Part shown: piece after piece, positions 36,633-48,922 of the stretch | Layout: each line of letters starts with the position of its first letter | Position numbering within the stretch: position 1 is the first letter of the stretch | NCBI GenBank assembly: GCA_011503125.2 | Contig: WWBZ02000001.1 | Coordinates: 3,658,001 to 3,722,000 of the forward strand | Direction of reading: 5' to 3' | DNA: 64,000 bases | DNA from: Botryosphaeria dothidea | Taxonomy: Eukaryota; Ascomycota; Dothideomycetes; Botryosphaeriales; Botryosphaeriaceae | Made by a program: the position numbers and the translations under genes | The notes under the pieces: model-generated | Told to the model about the DNA's origin: nothing | The model's database searches: none | What the model saw: only the letters and a program-made list of their open reading frames with translations

Positions 36633-37285
36633 TTTGGCAAGCGCGCCTGTGGGATTTAGTGAGTAGGCGGCGCTCGCGTTTGCATTCGCTCAAGTAGATG
36701 GAGCCGCACCTCCCGGTGTTGGCGCCTCCGCAGTGTGCGGCCCCGCGGCACTTGAGGGTCAGCGGTTGACGGTGGTATCCATTGACGGTCTTCGGAGCTG
36801 TGGGTATGGCGAGTTCGGCGAAGTGGGGAAGCTGGCGACGGGTGGGAGAGATGGTCAGCGCGGGACACACTGCGGACGGGCGACGAGCGCTGGAGGCAGG
36901 TTGTCTGAATATTCGGGCCTGTCGTGTGTTGTCTGTGGACAATGGGCGCGCGGGCGACGGACGTCAGAAGTGCCTGGGTTCGATGGGTGGGGGTAATTGC
37001 AAGCAGCAGCCGCTAGAAAATAATGCTGGCCGACCGGGCAGGCAGCTGACCATGCGCCCCCGGCCACGAGCTGCGCGCACGCATAGAACCGGCCCGGCAT
37101 CGGCCGAGCGGCGCACCCAATCAGCACCTGCCCGAAGTCCTGACGCCAAGCCGTTCCTTGAAGATGACTAAGCTGCCTATTGTCCGACATCACCAACTTC
37201 TTGCCCAGCCCATTTGCAGCCAGCCGCAGAGCCTCGAGCACGTCCGCATCTCCACTCCCACGTCTGCCCCGCGCACATCGCCACA
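36633..37285. promoter_or_regulatory. Bidirectional promoter region, NAD+ carrier / QCR7
   Basis: This 653 bp GC-rich gap separates two divergent genes, both for inner mitochondrial membrane proteins. A CCAATCA element is listed separately. Open frames in this gap have no motif. Confidence 0.45.
37117..37123 (+). promoter_or_regulatory. CCAATCA box upstream of QCR7
   Basis: The motif lies about 165 bp upstream of the QCR7 start codon. CCAATCA is a strong match to the site of the fungal HAP/CBC complex, which controls respiratory genes. That it works here is inferred from position only. Confidence 0.4.
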
Positions 37286-37955
37286 ATGAGCCAGCCCTCC
37301 CTCACCAGCTTCATTGTCAAGCGCCCCTGGTTGCGCAGCTGGTTCAAGCCGCTCTCCACCTGGTACACCGATGTGCGTCTAGTCGCCGACCACCCCAGCT
37401 CCGCCCGCGCCGCTGACCCATCTCGCATTGTAGCTCTCCGGTTACCGCAAGCTCGGGCTCAGGTATGCCGCCTGCCATGGCGCCCAATGGCCTGCCACCA
37501 GCCCTCCACCCTCCGCTGCAGAATCCTCAGCCTCCGACACGCTCCACCAATTCTAACACCTCCCTCTCCGTAGGGCCGATGACCTGATCCCCGAGGAGTC
37601 CGAGACCGTCCAGCTTGCTCTAAAGCGTCTTCCTCCCAAGGAGGCTTACGACCGTGTCTTCCGAATGCGCCGCGCGTTCCAGGTACGATGAGCAATCGCC
37701 GGCTCGAAGGATGAGGAACATGGGCTAATTGAAATTCAAGTGCTCGCTTGCGCACCAGCTGCTGCCCAAGGACCAGCACACCAAGCCTGAGGAGGTATGC
37801 GATTGACCTGGTCGAGCATTGACGGAGGACAACATTCTAACCGCTTACAGGATACTCCCTACCTCAGCCCCATCATCAAGGAGATCGAGGCCGAGATCAA
37901 GGAGCGTGAGGACCTGGAGGCTATGGTCGTCAAGAAGCCGGCGAAGCGGTCATAA
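37286..37955 (+). CDS. QCR7: Cytochrome bc1 complex subunit 7 (14 kDa, ubiquinol-cytochrome c reductase)
   Basis: Qcr7 is a small matrix-side subunit of respiratory complex III that binds cytochrome b. Five short exons (37286..37372, 37434..37462, 37574..37682, 37741..37794, 37851..37955) give 127 residues, the normal length. The family core reads LSGYRKLGLRADDLIPEES, then LKRLPPKEAYDRVFRMRRAFQ, HQLLPKDQH and DTPYLSPIIKEIEAE. Introns are 61, 111, 58 and 56 bp. The start MSQPSLTSFIVKRP is the only fitting ATG. The second exon is only 29 bp. It diverges from the NAD+ carrier gene, so the pair may share respiratory regulation. Confidence 0.95.
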
Positions 37956-39081
37956 ATACCAGGCGCAGAAGAGGAGATGACAATGGCAAGCACATGTGTA
38001 TAGACAGACGCTGCGGGTCACAATCGGTGTTGCTGCAGATCCTTGTGCTTTAGACTGTACACTACTAAAGAGGAATGGTGATTGGATGAATTTCCACTTA
38101 TTCGAACACTTGTACAGACTTATGCGGTAATGATTCGACAAAGGATTGCCATGATCCATCAGCTCATTGCGTCCAAACTCAAGGTGACATCTTCCTTGGA
38201 ACTTGTATGCTCTAGGCTTACTCGTCCTGAAGATTCGAAGGGAAATGTCTGGACTTGTTCTGTTGTTGATATTTTACTTTGAATGGATCTCTCTAGCTAA
38301 AGCCTGGACGAGTTATGTTGCTGCCTTTCGGAGTCAGGCACGAGGCGCCAGTGCATTTTCAACTGAACATAGCCACTAACAAGCATGAAGAAGCATCATT
38401 TTGCAAACAAATTGAGCACCATCCGGACGATCGTTCCTACTCAGATACAATGCGACGGGATCTTTTCTTCGTGCGGAGTGGAAGCATTCGTCCGGACAAC
38501 TTCATCGTTGAAAATGCAATGCACCTGCGTCCAGACGGATGCTTCCCACGAAGCAATGTTTGTTGGAAGCCACTGCCAACAGGACCCCTCTTTAGATTGA
38601 TCTTGATCGTTGCCATCCAAAACAAAGGTTCGTAGAGGTAGAGAGTAAATGCCGTGCCTAGGCATCGATTTCTCCGCGCCATTGACTCGCGTTGCTAGAC
38701 AGAGTTCCTGATTCATCCGACCCCCGTCGACCAAGACATTTATATTCTTGAGCCATCCGCACATCCGTTGATGCGAGTGGGGGTCCAATCACCCAGCACT
38801 GAGACGGCCATTAATAATGCGCCAAGGATGGAGCTGCTTACGAGACCAATTCCAGGCAGAAGCAGGCCATGTGACCTCGCGACCACCCGCTCCCCGCGGC
38901 AACGTCATATCCGTCGCGACTTCAACCTCATCGCGTCGACCACCAGCCCATGCCGCAAGTCCTACACGCTGCCAAATACCGGTACCCCTTTTCACTACGC
39001 CTCAATTCTGCCCGCGAAAGCAGTCTGATCACTTCTCGTTTTATTTCCAAATCGAATCTCTCCATCCCTCCAATCGCAACT
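37956..39081. other. Intergenic between QCR7 and MAG1-like gene
   Basis: This 1.1 kb gap lies between tandem plus-strand genes. It should carry the QCR7 3' UTR and the glycosylase promoter. The frame upstream of the glycosylase start is open back to an ATG at 38950 (see findings). I see no other gene. Confidence 0.45.
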
Positions 39082-40824
39082 ATGTCTGGCGCTCGAAGGT
39101 CTGCCCGCATTCAAGCCAGCCAACCAGGCGTCCAAGTCAGCCCAGACCTGAAAGCCTCCACTGTCAAGCCCAAACCCGCAAAGAAGGCCAACGACCCAAC
39201 ACCGCTACCTCAAACTACAAGCAAAAAGCGCGGTCGCCCATCCAAAAGCGCCGAATCAGCAGCTGGCAAGCCGCCCAAAACAACCAAGGCCAGCGCGGCC
39301 CCTGATCCAACAACAACAACAACCAACACAGAAACCAACGTCTTCGTCACGCCCCTGACACCAACAGCCAAGCGTCGCAAGACTGCGCCCCATGACTCCC
39401 CCATCAAGCCCCCACCCTTCACCCCTACGCCCTCAGCCGTCGGGTTGATCGCATCCACCACGGCTTCCTCGTCGCCGCTCAACCCGCGCATGGTGATCCC
39501 CCACGCTACCAACGCGCCGCTCTCCACGCCGGGAGGTTCGCGTGTCGTTGCGCATTCGTCGCCGGCCCCGGAGGCGAGCGAAACGACGACGGAGAACCTG
39601 CTGGAGAAGGCTTGCGCGCATCTGATCAAGGTCGATCCGAAATTGAAGACCGTAATTGAGAAGTATCGATGCAAGCTCTTTTCGCCGGAGGGGCTACAGG
39701 AGGAGGTGGATCCGTTCAAGAGCTTGGTCAGCGGCATCTTGGCTCAGCAGGTGAGTTTTATGCGTTTCATTATTCTTGTATGTTCTACAGGGCTGCTGCC
39801 TTCTTTATGGCTATATGCTTTAGCGTGAGCTACTGCTACAAGTCTGAAAGCTCTAGATGGACCTCTAGTATACATCTTCGTGTGGAGGAGGGAAATTTGT
39901 GATATTTCGATTCATGAAGAATCCCTCACTTCTCTCTGTGTGGTCATTTCGTTCCAGTGCTTCGCGAGCCCTATCAGCATTGATACGAGCGCGCGTGGTC
40001 GGAGCAGCTGCTCGATGTCACTTCTTCCATTGCGAAAGAACAAAAATCTTCCTTGTAAACAAAAGGTAATTACTTAAATGCTAAAAGATCTATCTCTACA
40101 GGTCTCCGGCGCAGCAGCCAAATCCATCCAAAACAAATTCATTGCTCTCTTTCCCAACACCACGAATGCTGCCTCATTCTTCCCCTCCCCGGCTCAAGTC
40201 GCTGCCGCAGACCTATCTCTCCTACGCACCGCAGGCCTCTCCGGCCGCAAGGCTGAGTATGTCAAAGGTCTAGCCGAGAAGTTCGCATCTGGGGAGCTGT
40301 CGGCGCAGATGCTCGTCGAAGCTTCTGACGCCGAAGTCCTCGAGCGCTTGGTTGCGGTACGTGGACTCGGTCGCTGGAGCGTTGAGATGTTCGCGTGCTT
40401 CGCGCTCAAGCGGACGGACGTGTTCAGCACGGGTGATCTGGGCGTGCAGAGGGGCATGGCGGCATGGCTGGGTAAGGACGTTGCGAAGCTGAAGTCGAGT
40501 GGGAAGGGCGGTAAGTGGAAGTATCTGAGCGAGAAGGAGATGCTGGATCATTCGGCGCCTTTCGCGCCGTACAGGTGAGTTTGCTGCCCCTATCGTTTGT
40601 CGGTTTCTCTTGTCATGTTCCATCTCCTGTTACTGCTTGCCTGGCTCGAATGCCGTTCGTCACAAGAAAGGATCACATGCGAGGTGTTTGTCCTGCATGA
40701 ATGAGCGGATAAGGCGAGACACGAAGATCAGTAGTTACTGACCACCGCGATACACAGAAGTCTGTTCATGTGGTACATGTGGAGGATCGAAGACGTCAAT
40801 GTCGACGCCCTCCAGGGCACCTGA
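39082..40824 (+). CDS. MAG1: DNA-3-methyladenine glycosylase (AlkA/Mag1 type, HhH-GPD family)
   Basis: This enzyme removes alkylated purines from DNA and starts base-excision repair. Three exons (39082..39750, 40102..40574, 40758..40824) give 402 residues. The first 170 are low-complexity, with basic nuclear-type patches (MSGARRSARIQAS, SKKRGRPSK). The catalytic domain begins near 170 (LLEKACAHLIKVDPKLK) with PFKSLVSGILAQQ at the first exon end. The helix-hairpin-helix is VRGLGRWSVEMF, followed by the catalytic aspartate in FSTGDLGVQRG. The final exon encodes SLFMWYMWRIED. Intron 1 (351 bp) is much longer than its neighbours. An in-frame ATG at 38950 could add 44 residues with presequence character. 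Confidence 0.92.
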
Positions 40825-43800
40825 GCCTCACCTTATCCCTTAAAGCATCTTTTTCTTTTGTCAGCCCTGCCCAAAGGGACGCGGAAAGAGGATCGATCAC
40901 GTTCAACATGCAGCATCGAGACTTGAGACATTGGCACCTGACAGCACTCGACCCGAGTAGGTTGTCAGAAAATGATGATTCAACGTTGCAAAAGCCTTCA
41001 ATTTCAAAGCTAGACAATGCGGTTGCTGCCGTCATTTGCACTTTCTTCTAGGTAATGTGACATTGAGGTTTTTGGTTCCGTTGATCGACATGTGGATGAA
41101 CGCTCCATCACCGACACCGCAATTTCGTATCATCCACCCATCCATGATGGAAGAAAAAGGAAAGACAAAAGGGATCCGTCTTTTTGTCGCAGCACCGTTC
41201 ATCATCGTATCCTCGACGAACCACACCGGTATCTGAATTCCACACAGCGCCACCTTTTTGAGCTCGGCACACATGCTTCCCTGCGCCACCACCGCCTCAG
41301 AAAAAAAAATCAATGTCGTGTTTCATTTACCGCCCGAGAGAAAGATCAGGGTTCAAGACAAGACTCATCGATCACGCACTAGAACAACGCCTCAGAACTG
41401 CATGCGTGCCCGAAAAAAAAAACCCCCTCGGGTACCTGCTTCGTTTGAACGAGCGTGAGGACCTTACCTGGTCGATCATTTTCGCCCGCTTGTCCGCCCG
41501 CGCTGCTCGGCTGATAATGGCTGGCTGGCGCTGATTGATCGACCGATAGATGACCATCTCTCTCCGTTTCATTAAACAGAAGGGTGGCAAGGCGCCCCAT
41601 GCTGGATCTGTGCTATTCCGCACACCCTAGTACCCGGCTGATCTTTTGGCTTTTAGTCCGATCATCCTAGTTTTTGGGGTGCAATTTTAATATTGCCTTG
41701 TCACCGCTACTTTGACGTCTACTTTTTTTTCTCATGGAGGGCCGGGTGAGCCCCTGGGAGGAAGGGCAAAAAAAAAAAACGGAGGACGAGATAAGGTAGT
41801 TCGGAGAATAGTGAGATGACGCTGCGGCACGGGCGCGTGAGCGGTTGCGAGCGAGGTTCGCGAACCGTCAATGCAGCGGCAAGGCGGAAGGGTGTTTTTG
41901 CTTAGGGCAAACAAAACTGAGGACGCATTCTAACCGTCATTGCTAAGCCATATCACGCGCGTGCGGGTAAGAGAGGGTGGTAGGGAGAGGGAAAAACTAA
42001 GATATTGCCTCCCGCCTCCGCTGCTCGCTGCATACTGTACACACATGCGGTGTAAGCCTTGCTTACCTGCGTCCAGTTTTCCTCGACCTCGCTGTGTTGT
42101 ACGAGGGGCAGGTAGAAACGGAGGGAACGTCCTCCACATAGCACGGCGGGTCAGCAAGCAGGAAGGAGGACACGGCAAAGATGGAAGGACAGGGAAGACA
42201 TTCGATCAATACACATGAACAGGTCCGTGCAATGGGTGAAAATTTTTTTTATTGATCACAAAAGTGAAGGCCCATTGAATATGTGCAGTGGATGCATGCC
42301 GGTAGTGCAGAGCGCAGGAGCGGAGCGGGATGAAGGGGTGCAGGTAACGGGAAGGACGGCGGGAAGGAAGGGAGGGGAAGAGAGGGGAGGAGGAAAAGGT
42401 GGCGGCTTTGTGTAACGATAGGACGGAACGGAGAGATCTGCTGAGATTGTCTTGCTTGTGCGGAGGTTTTCAACGATGGGAAAGATGAAGCGAGTAGCAG
42501 GATGGATGGAGCAATGGTTGAGGATGATTGGAAGACCACATGGCTGCAGGACATCATCACAAAACCTCCCACAGTCGTCATCGGTGCCTCTAAACCTTCG
42601 AACTGCGGACAGGACCTCCTCACTCACTCTCCTCACGCCACTCATGCTACCCAAAGTGCTTCTCTGGACGAAAAGAATTCTGTGCTTCTAGACTAGCTGA
42701 GCAGGGCGCTTCATGAGGAAGGCAGCTATCGGCGCCGCCACTGCCGACTTTCTCTTTTCGACCATTCTCTAAATATAGCTCATTCAGTGTAATACACACA
42801 AGAGGAGCGCGTGAGCGATTGGACACCGCTTCTTTCTCTGCTCGCGGGAGGCGGGGAGGGGTGCTGCTGCACTTTATGACGTGCATTAGCTTACCTCTAT
42901 CCATAGTGGAGCCGACATTGCGGGGAAAGGGGTCGATGGAGGGCTTCCACGCTGCGGCTGTTGTTGCTTGCGCTGACGCGCGGATCTGAACTACTGCAGG
43001 GCTGGATTGGGGAGAAAGCGCGATACGGAAAAAAAGATGGCAGGGTATCCATGCCGAGAAGCCTGCGTGAATGTTGCAAGGGCAAGCTGAGAGGTGAGAA
43101 CGAGGAGATCCAGAGATCTGAGGGACCAGGGAATGCTGAAAGTCGGGCGCTACCACGGCTTCCGCGCATGCGCGACCCTGCGATGGCGCGTAGGCCATCC
43201 ATCGTCGCCTAGCGTGGATGCGGCTCTGGTCGGATTTGTAAGTCTGCAGAGCCCACCGCAGAACGTACGACGGGCAGTACCATTCACCAACCCCTCCATC
43301 TTCCATGCTTGAGATACCTTCTGCTCTCTGTTGCGCATCCGTTCATGGCCCCTCTTTTCTATACTCTTGGCTTACCTTTCACGGCAGCCTAGCCTCCTGC
43401 TTCTGCTTGCGCGTGGTGTGACTTCTGTCAGAACCTTAACAGAGAGCATGGATGCATGTATGTGCGGGAATAATCGGGATCTGGTGAGGTCAGAGTGAAG
43501 CTGCTGCAAGCAGGTAAGTGGATGCGCATGCCATCATCATCAGCAGAGGATTGCCTGTCATTGCCGCAGGAACGTGGAAGATACAGGCGTTATGGAAACC
43601 GCATCCACAGACGTTGGCAGCATAGGGGAATACTGCAGCCGAGGTGTAGGGTCAGATATTATGCGACGCAAAGCGGGCCAACTAAGTGAAAGTTGAGAAC
43701 ACAATAGGTTTGGACTTTTCCTCTAGATTGCCGGTTAGTGAGACCCAAGGTCAGTTGACTCCTGATCAGATTATTCAATCGACCATAAGATGCGGCTTAG

Positions 43801-46800
43801 CGAAGGCCGTCCATGAGAGACGTCGACTGCAGCACCCACTTGTATGCCATGCGCTCCTACGGGTCCGGTGTCTCGCAGCAAGCAGCAGGTAGGAGAAAGG
43901 TCCTGAAGATGAGACCAAATCATGGTACAGGAATTATGGCAGTGGAGGCAAAATCCCAAGATCTGTATTCTGGGGCCAATGTCAGATCTTGCCGCCGACC
44001 CTCGTTCGATGTGTTGGCAGAGGCCCCAGCTGAAGTCTGGAGTGAGATCGCCAGTCTCATGAACCGAGAAAGCGGCGGCGGCGGCAAGCGCTTTGACAAC
44101 GAACGAGAGTCTCAACGAAGTCCAATGGCTTTCTCCAGTGCTGTGTTGCACAAAAACGTCGTTGGCAAATTTGGACCCGCAGTCGATCGTTTGTTGCCAG
44201 ACCAGATCCAGGCCAGGATGAACGCCACCGAGCCATCGAACCTGGAAGCAGGGCATATGTAGGAGTACATTGTGTACAGACAAGAGTTTTTGGTCAACGT
44301 CCTAATGCCATTGCGTCGTCTCTTGCCGCTGGCCGCTGCCCAGGCTCGCGTTTTAAGGTTCTGACACGCAGGTCTTCCGGCGCAAGCGTCGGCTGGCCCC
44401 GCTGTTGTTGTCGCACATATCTGTGTCTCTGTTACGTTGCGAGATGCGACGCGCGCGCGTGCGGAAGCAAAATGAGGCATTGCCGGAGGGTTTCGGCTGC
44501 GGGCGACGGCGACGGCGACGGCGAGGAGGAAAATGCAGGCAGTAGCAGGGCTGTTGACAAGCGCCGCATAACTGGCGGTGGGAGGCCCCTGGAATGCACC
44601 TTAGTGTAGGTGAAGTGCGGTGAGCTCATCCGGGCTCGAGCAATTCCGCATTTAGTGAATGTTTACAAATACGCGAGAGCCGACTGCCAGATTTACGTGA
44701 GCCGGGCCTGTGATGGTGCTATAGCCGCTATGCTAGGTACTGGCAAAATTGACGTCGGTCAGTGTGGTGCGGACGGTCTTGCGGAGATCAATTGCAGCTC
44801 CTCACTTCTCTCCGTAGCACCAAATGGATTGGACGACGCCACTGCACGTCCACTCCTGGAGCTCCACATATTTTGGCGCTGTTTCGTGCCTTCAGACGAC
44901 GGGTAAAACGCGGTAGGGGGGCCTATGACGCTGCGAGAGTGATAGCTAGGCCGTTGCCGCGCCAGCAAAGGCCCGTCTGGAGGGCGTGCGTGGAGGATTG
45001 ACTGGAGGAACATCTCCCTCCAGCGCTTGGCAGGAAATGGACCTCTTCCCTCGCCCTACGGGTGGAGCCCAAGCAGAGAGAAGAGCTCATCAACCTACCC
45101 TTCACGGGAAATAGGAGTTGGCGTTCGGAGCTTGAGCTATTGATATCTTCATATCGCGTCGAGTGCTCGGACTGCGCAGCAACAAGCACAGCAGCACCGG
45201 GCGCCATACGGGGCGCAGGGAGCGAGGCGCGAGTGTGGCGAACATAACCAGCTAGCCCTGTGGAGCCCGGGTTGACTCTGAGACTGCCGGTGACGAGAAG
45301 GCTTGGCCCAGCTGCTTCTTTTTCTTGCTTTTCCAGCCTTGCATGACTGGACATGAAACGGACAACCGAAACCTGGTTACAGATTCATCATGCCCCGAGT
45401 CGACAGCATCAGCAAAGGGTGCGAGGTGCGGGCTGCAGCGCACGTGAGCGCTGCGAGCGAACAGCCGGCAGACCAGCGAAGGGGAGCGTAGGAGGCGTGA
45501 GAGGCGTGGAGAGAGGCCGCGCAGCCCCTCGCTCGCGGCTGCACGCTGGGTGCTTCCCCGTGCGACAACTTGCCTGATCAGGTATGGCGACATGCAGCTG
45601 CCCGGAGCCGTAGAGCTGATCGACGGCGGCTTTTGGTCATCTTGGTAAAACCCGTCCGCCTCCTCGGTGGTGATTGGTCGGCGTGGATGCTAGTGCAGCT
45701 GAGGCCGAGGCCGTCGCGATAGTGGAAATAGGAGTGGGGCGCCGTGCTGGTCGCTCGCCCTCCAGTAGCTTCTGGTCGTCGTCGCCCGCCGTCGTGGAGC
45801 TGGAAAGTCTGGTTGCGGCGAGCGTTGTTCGTACCGCACCGGGCGCGGGGCCGCTTCTCTCATCACCGCTCACGAGCAAATGTCCCCAAACTTTCTCGGG
45901 CTCGTCCGTGCCGCCCACGTTGGGAGGCGTGGTATCCCGATCGGGCAAGCACGAAGCACCGGTTGCGGCGAGGAGAGATGACAGGGTGCGGATTGCGAGC
46001 CGTTGAAGCCAGGGCACGCAAAACGCTGTTGCAATTTGCGACGCCGTCGCGCGCTCGAGCGCCCCAGCATGTGCCAAGCGGCGGTGATCATGATATGAGC
46101 ACCCTTGCTGGCGGCCAGCGGACGCTGGCGGATGATGGCATGATTTACGTCTGCGCAGAAAGGCGGAGATGAGGAGGCTCGCTCTTGCTGTTGCAACCTG
46201 CGGCAGATAAAAAAAATTCGACGTCGGGCGTGGTTCGTCGCCGTGATGGGCCAGCATCCGAAATTAGCGGCTGCCAGGACTCCAGCATATGGCTCAGGGC
46301 CCGTGACCCGTTTTCATAAACGATAAAATGGCTCCTGCGCATTGACAGCACCGCCCAGGGCCTGGCCGCGAGCAAGCAAGCAAGCGGAAGCAAGTGTCGG
46401 CAGCGACCAGCGTCATCGCTGTCGCCGTGAGTTATGCGTGGCGGCCGGCGAGGGCGGGCGAGCGGCGAGGGGTGGTGTCTCGCCGATGGCACACGCGGCA
46501 TCGCGGCAACGGGGGGCCAATGGCTATGTGTGGGTTCTGTGCAGAAACCGGGCGCCAATTGCAGCTGTCAGCGTCCGTTTCGCAACGGCGAGGGTCCGCG
46601 GTGTTGGGCTGGACGGGACGGCCGTCGTGCTTCTTGGCTGCCAGAGCCTCTAGCCGTCCAGCGAGGGCGGAGATCCATGATAGCATCTGAAGCGTCCTTG
46701 ATTCGCCGGACGCGCCTACATGTGACGCTCGCGCTCCGCTCAAGCTCTTCGAATTGGCCAATGGCCGGCGGGCCGTCCGCGTCGAGCAGGCCGGCCGGAG

Positions 46801-47581
46801 CTGAGGGGTGAGGCGATGGAGAGATAGCGGATGGGCGCGAGCTGATAGACTACTGCGAGTGCCACAGCCGGCGCGCATGGTTCATGGAGGTGGAGGCCTC
46901 GTAATAATGTCGATGCTAGTCCGTCGCGATGAGGCGCTGGCAGTGGGCACGCCCGCCTCCTCGCCCACAACCAAGCGGGGCGGAGGCTGGGACAGCGCGC
47001 GCATCGCAGCGTCAATCATTCTCCATTCCAACCACCGCGAGCAGCGCTGTTGGCAGCGCTGAGCACGGCGAAACTCAAGCGGCCATCTCGAATGCTCCAT
47101 GGCCTGCAAGCGCGATCGCCAGAAGCGGGCACTGGCCGCGCTAATGAATCAACCTCGAATCAAGCCACGCCAGGCCGCACGAGCTCGGGCCAGCGTTGGC
47201 GTCCAAGCGCCGGCTCGCTCCTGAGCGCGCTGCGCGAACCTCCCTATTTTCCCGGCCTCCTTCGCCTTCCTTCCAACAAAACACTACTCTTCCCACCACC
47301 TCCTCGTTCCGCTCAGCCACGTCTCCAGCGAGCCTTCCATCCTCGTCGGTTGCCCAGCTGCGCCTATTTCTCTCCCTCGTTTTCTCTTCCAACTTCTCGA
47401 CGCTCGCTCGCCCGTACATCTTCACATCCGTCATCCCATTTATCCCCGAGGCGTCGTCAGCCAACCCAATTGACTACCGTGCGTACTCCACCAGCCCCCC
47501 GACCGCTACATATAGAACGCGTCGCTTGCAGAGTGCTAACTCTCCACTGCTGTTCAGAACTTCGCTCTACTTTCAACGACA
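40825..47581. other. 6.7 kb interval with no supportable protein gene
   Basis: I looked for family motifs, splice-consistent frames and codon pattern on both strands and found none. Many open frames above 60 codons exist because the right half (about 44.5-47.4 kb) is GC-rich, but they overlap each other on both strands and look random. Local features are a GGCGAC-like run near 44507-44525, a palindrome containing two opposed CCAAT boxes at 46753-46762, and CT-rich sequence close to ECM33. It may be a long ECM33 promoter, hold noncoding transcripts, or hide a fast-evolving gene. Confidence 0.5.
47479..47557 (+). other. Predicted intron in the 5' leader of ECM33
   Basis: A GTGCGT donor, a GTGCTAAC branch site and a TGTTCAG acceptor frame a 79 bp segment that ends 24 bases before the ECM33 start codon. 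All three signals are close to fungal consensus. No RNA evidence is available here. Confidence 0.5.
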
Positions 47582-48922
47582 ATGATTGCGAAGTACGCTC
47601 TTCCCGTCATCGCGGCGGCCGCCGGTGCCAACGGTACGTCTTTACCCCAACCCTTGACAGTGTTTCACACTTGTTCAAGCGATTGCACGCTCCCCATATG
47701 TTCGACGGACTGCTAACGAATTTTTCCGACCACAGCTGCCTGCAGTGCTTCGGCCACCACCACTATCCAGAACTCCGGTGATGCCACTGCCATCGCCTCC
47801 TGCTCAACCTTCTCTGGCTCCATTGCGATCGCCACCGAGGCCGCAGGCGACATCAGCCTGAACTCTGTTCAGGAGATCACCGGCACCCTGATTGCCAACA
47901 ACGCCACCGGCTTGACCGGTCTCAGCGCCGACAGCCTCGAGAAGATCGGCACCTTCGAGCTTACCCAGCTCACTGTCCTCCAGACCCTGAACTTCCCCAA
48001 GCTTGCCGAGGTTGACAAGATTGATTGGACCTCTTTGCCCGCTCTGTCGCAGCTCAGCTTCACCAGCGGTGTCAAGCAGGCCGGCAGCGTCAACATCCAG
48101 AACACCTTCCTGAGCTCGCTCGACGGTATCGACCTCGAGGAGGTTGACACTTTCTTCATCGCCAACAACAACTACCTCCAGGACATCACCGTCCAGTTCA
48201 AGAACATCAACGAGGCTCTTACCCTTTCCGCCAACGGTGACAAGCTCAAGGCTGAGTTCCCCAACCTCGAGTGGGCTTTCAACATGACTTTCCGTAACGT
48301 CAGCACCATCTCCACTCCTTCCCTGGCTACCCTGAACGGCTCCCTCGGTTTCTATGGTGACAAGATTGAGAGCTACGAGGCTGCCAACCTTACCCAGGTC
48401 GGTGGCTCGCTCTCTTTCGTTGGCAACGGCAACCTCAAGAACATTTCCCTGGATGCTCTTGAGAAGGTCAGCGGTGGTTTCCAGATCGCCGACAACCCGA
48501 ACCTCGGCGGCAACGTCAGCTTCCCCGCGCTCAAGTCTGTCGGTGGTGCTCTTGACTTCTCTGGCAACTTCTCTAGGTAAGTCGCAATCATTGTTCCCGT
48601 CGTTTTCTGTTTACTAACCCACCACAGCGTCGCGCTTGAGAACCTGGACGATGTCCGTGGTGCTTTCAACATCCAGTCCAGCGAGAACATCGATGACACC
48701 TGCTCTCACTTCAAGTCCCTCTCCGGCAACAGCAACGTCATCAAGGGCAAGTACCAGTGCGCTGGTAGCCAGGCCAACCCCGGTGGCGCTGACAGCACCC
48801 CCACTTCGACTGGCTCTGGCTCTTCTTCCACCAGCAGCGGTGCCGCTGGTCACCTCGATGTCACCAACGCCGCTGGTCTCGGCGCCGCTGGTATCCTCGC
48901 TGCCATGCTCGGCTTCTTCTAA
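47582..48922 (+). CDS. ECM33: GPI-anchored cell-wall protein of the Ecm33/Sps2 family
   Basis: Ecm33 proteins are GPI-anchored surface glycoproteins needed for cell-wall integrity. Three exons (47582..47633, 47736..48576, 48628..48922) give 395 residues. A signal peptide (MIAKYALPVIAAAAGANA) is followed by a receptor L-like repeat region, with repeating units such as LTGLSADSLEKIGTFEL and LKNISLDALEKVSGGF. Several N-x-S/T sites are present. The C-terminal region is Ser/Thr/Gly-rich and ends in a hydrophobic tail (AAGILAAMLGFF), as needed for GPI attachment. Intron 1 (102 bp) splits the signal peptide region and has a TGCTAACG branch site. Codon use looks strongly biased toward C-ending codons, a sign of high expression. 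MNN9, which would build its glycans, lies 5.4 kb downstream. Confidence 0.95.

Noticed and set aside
41630..41700. CTTTTGGCTTTTAGT, loosely like the 5' part of U2 snRNA
   Set aside because: The match is short and the rest of the U2 core, including the branch-site pairing region, is absent.
44500..47560. Many open frames of 100-240 codons on both strands upstream of ECM33
   Set aside because: They overlap each other, are rich in Arg, Ala and Pro as expected of random GC-rich DNA, and have no motif or splice structure.
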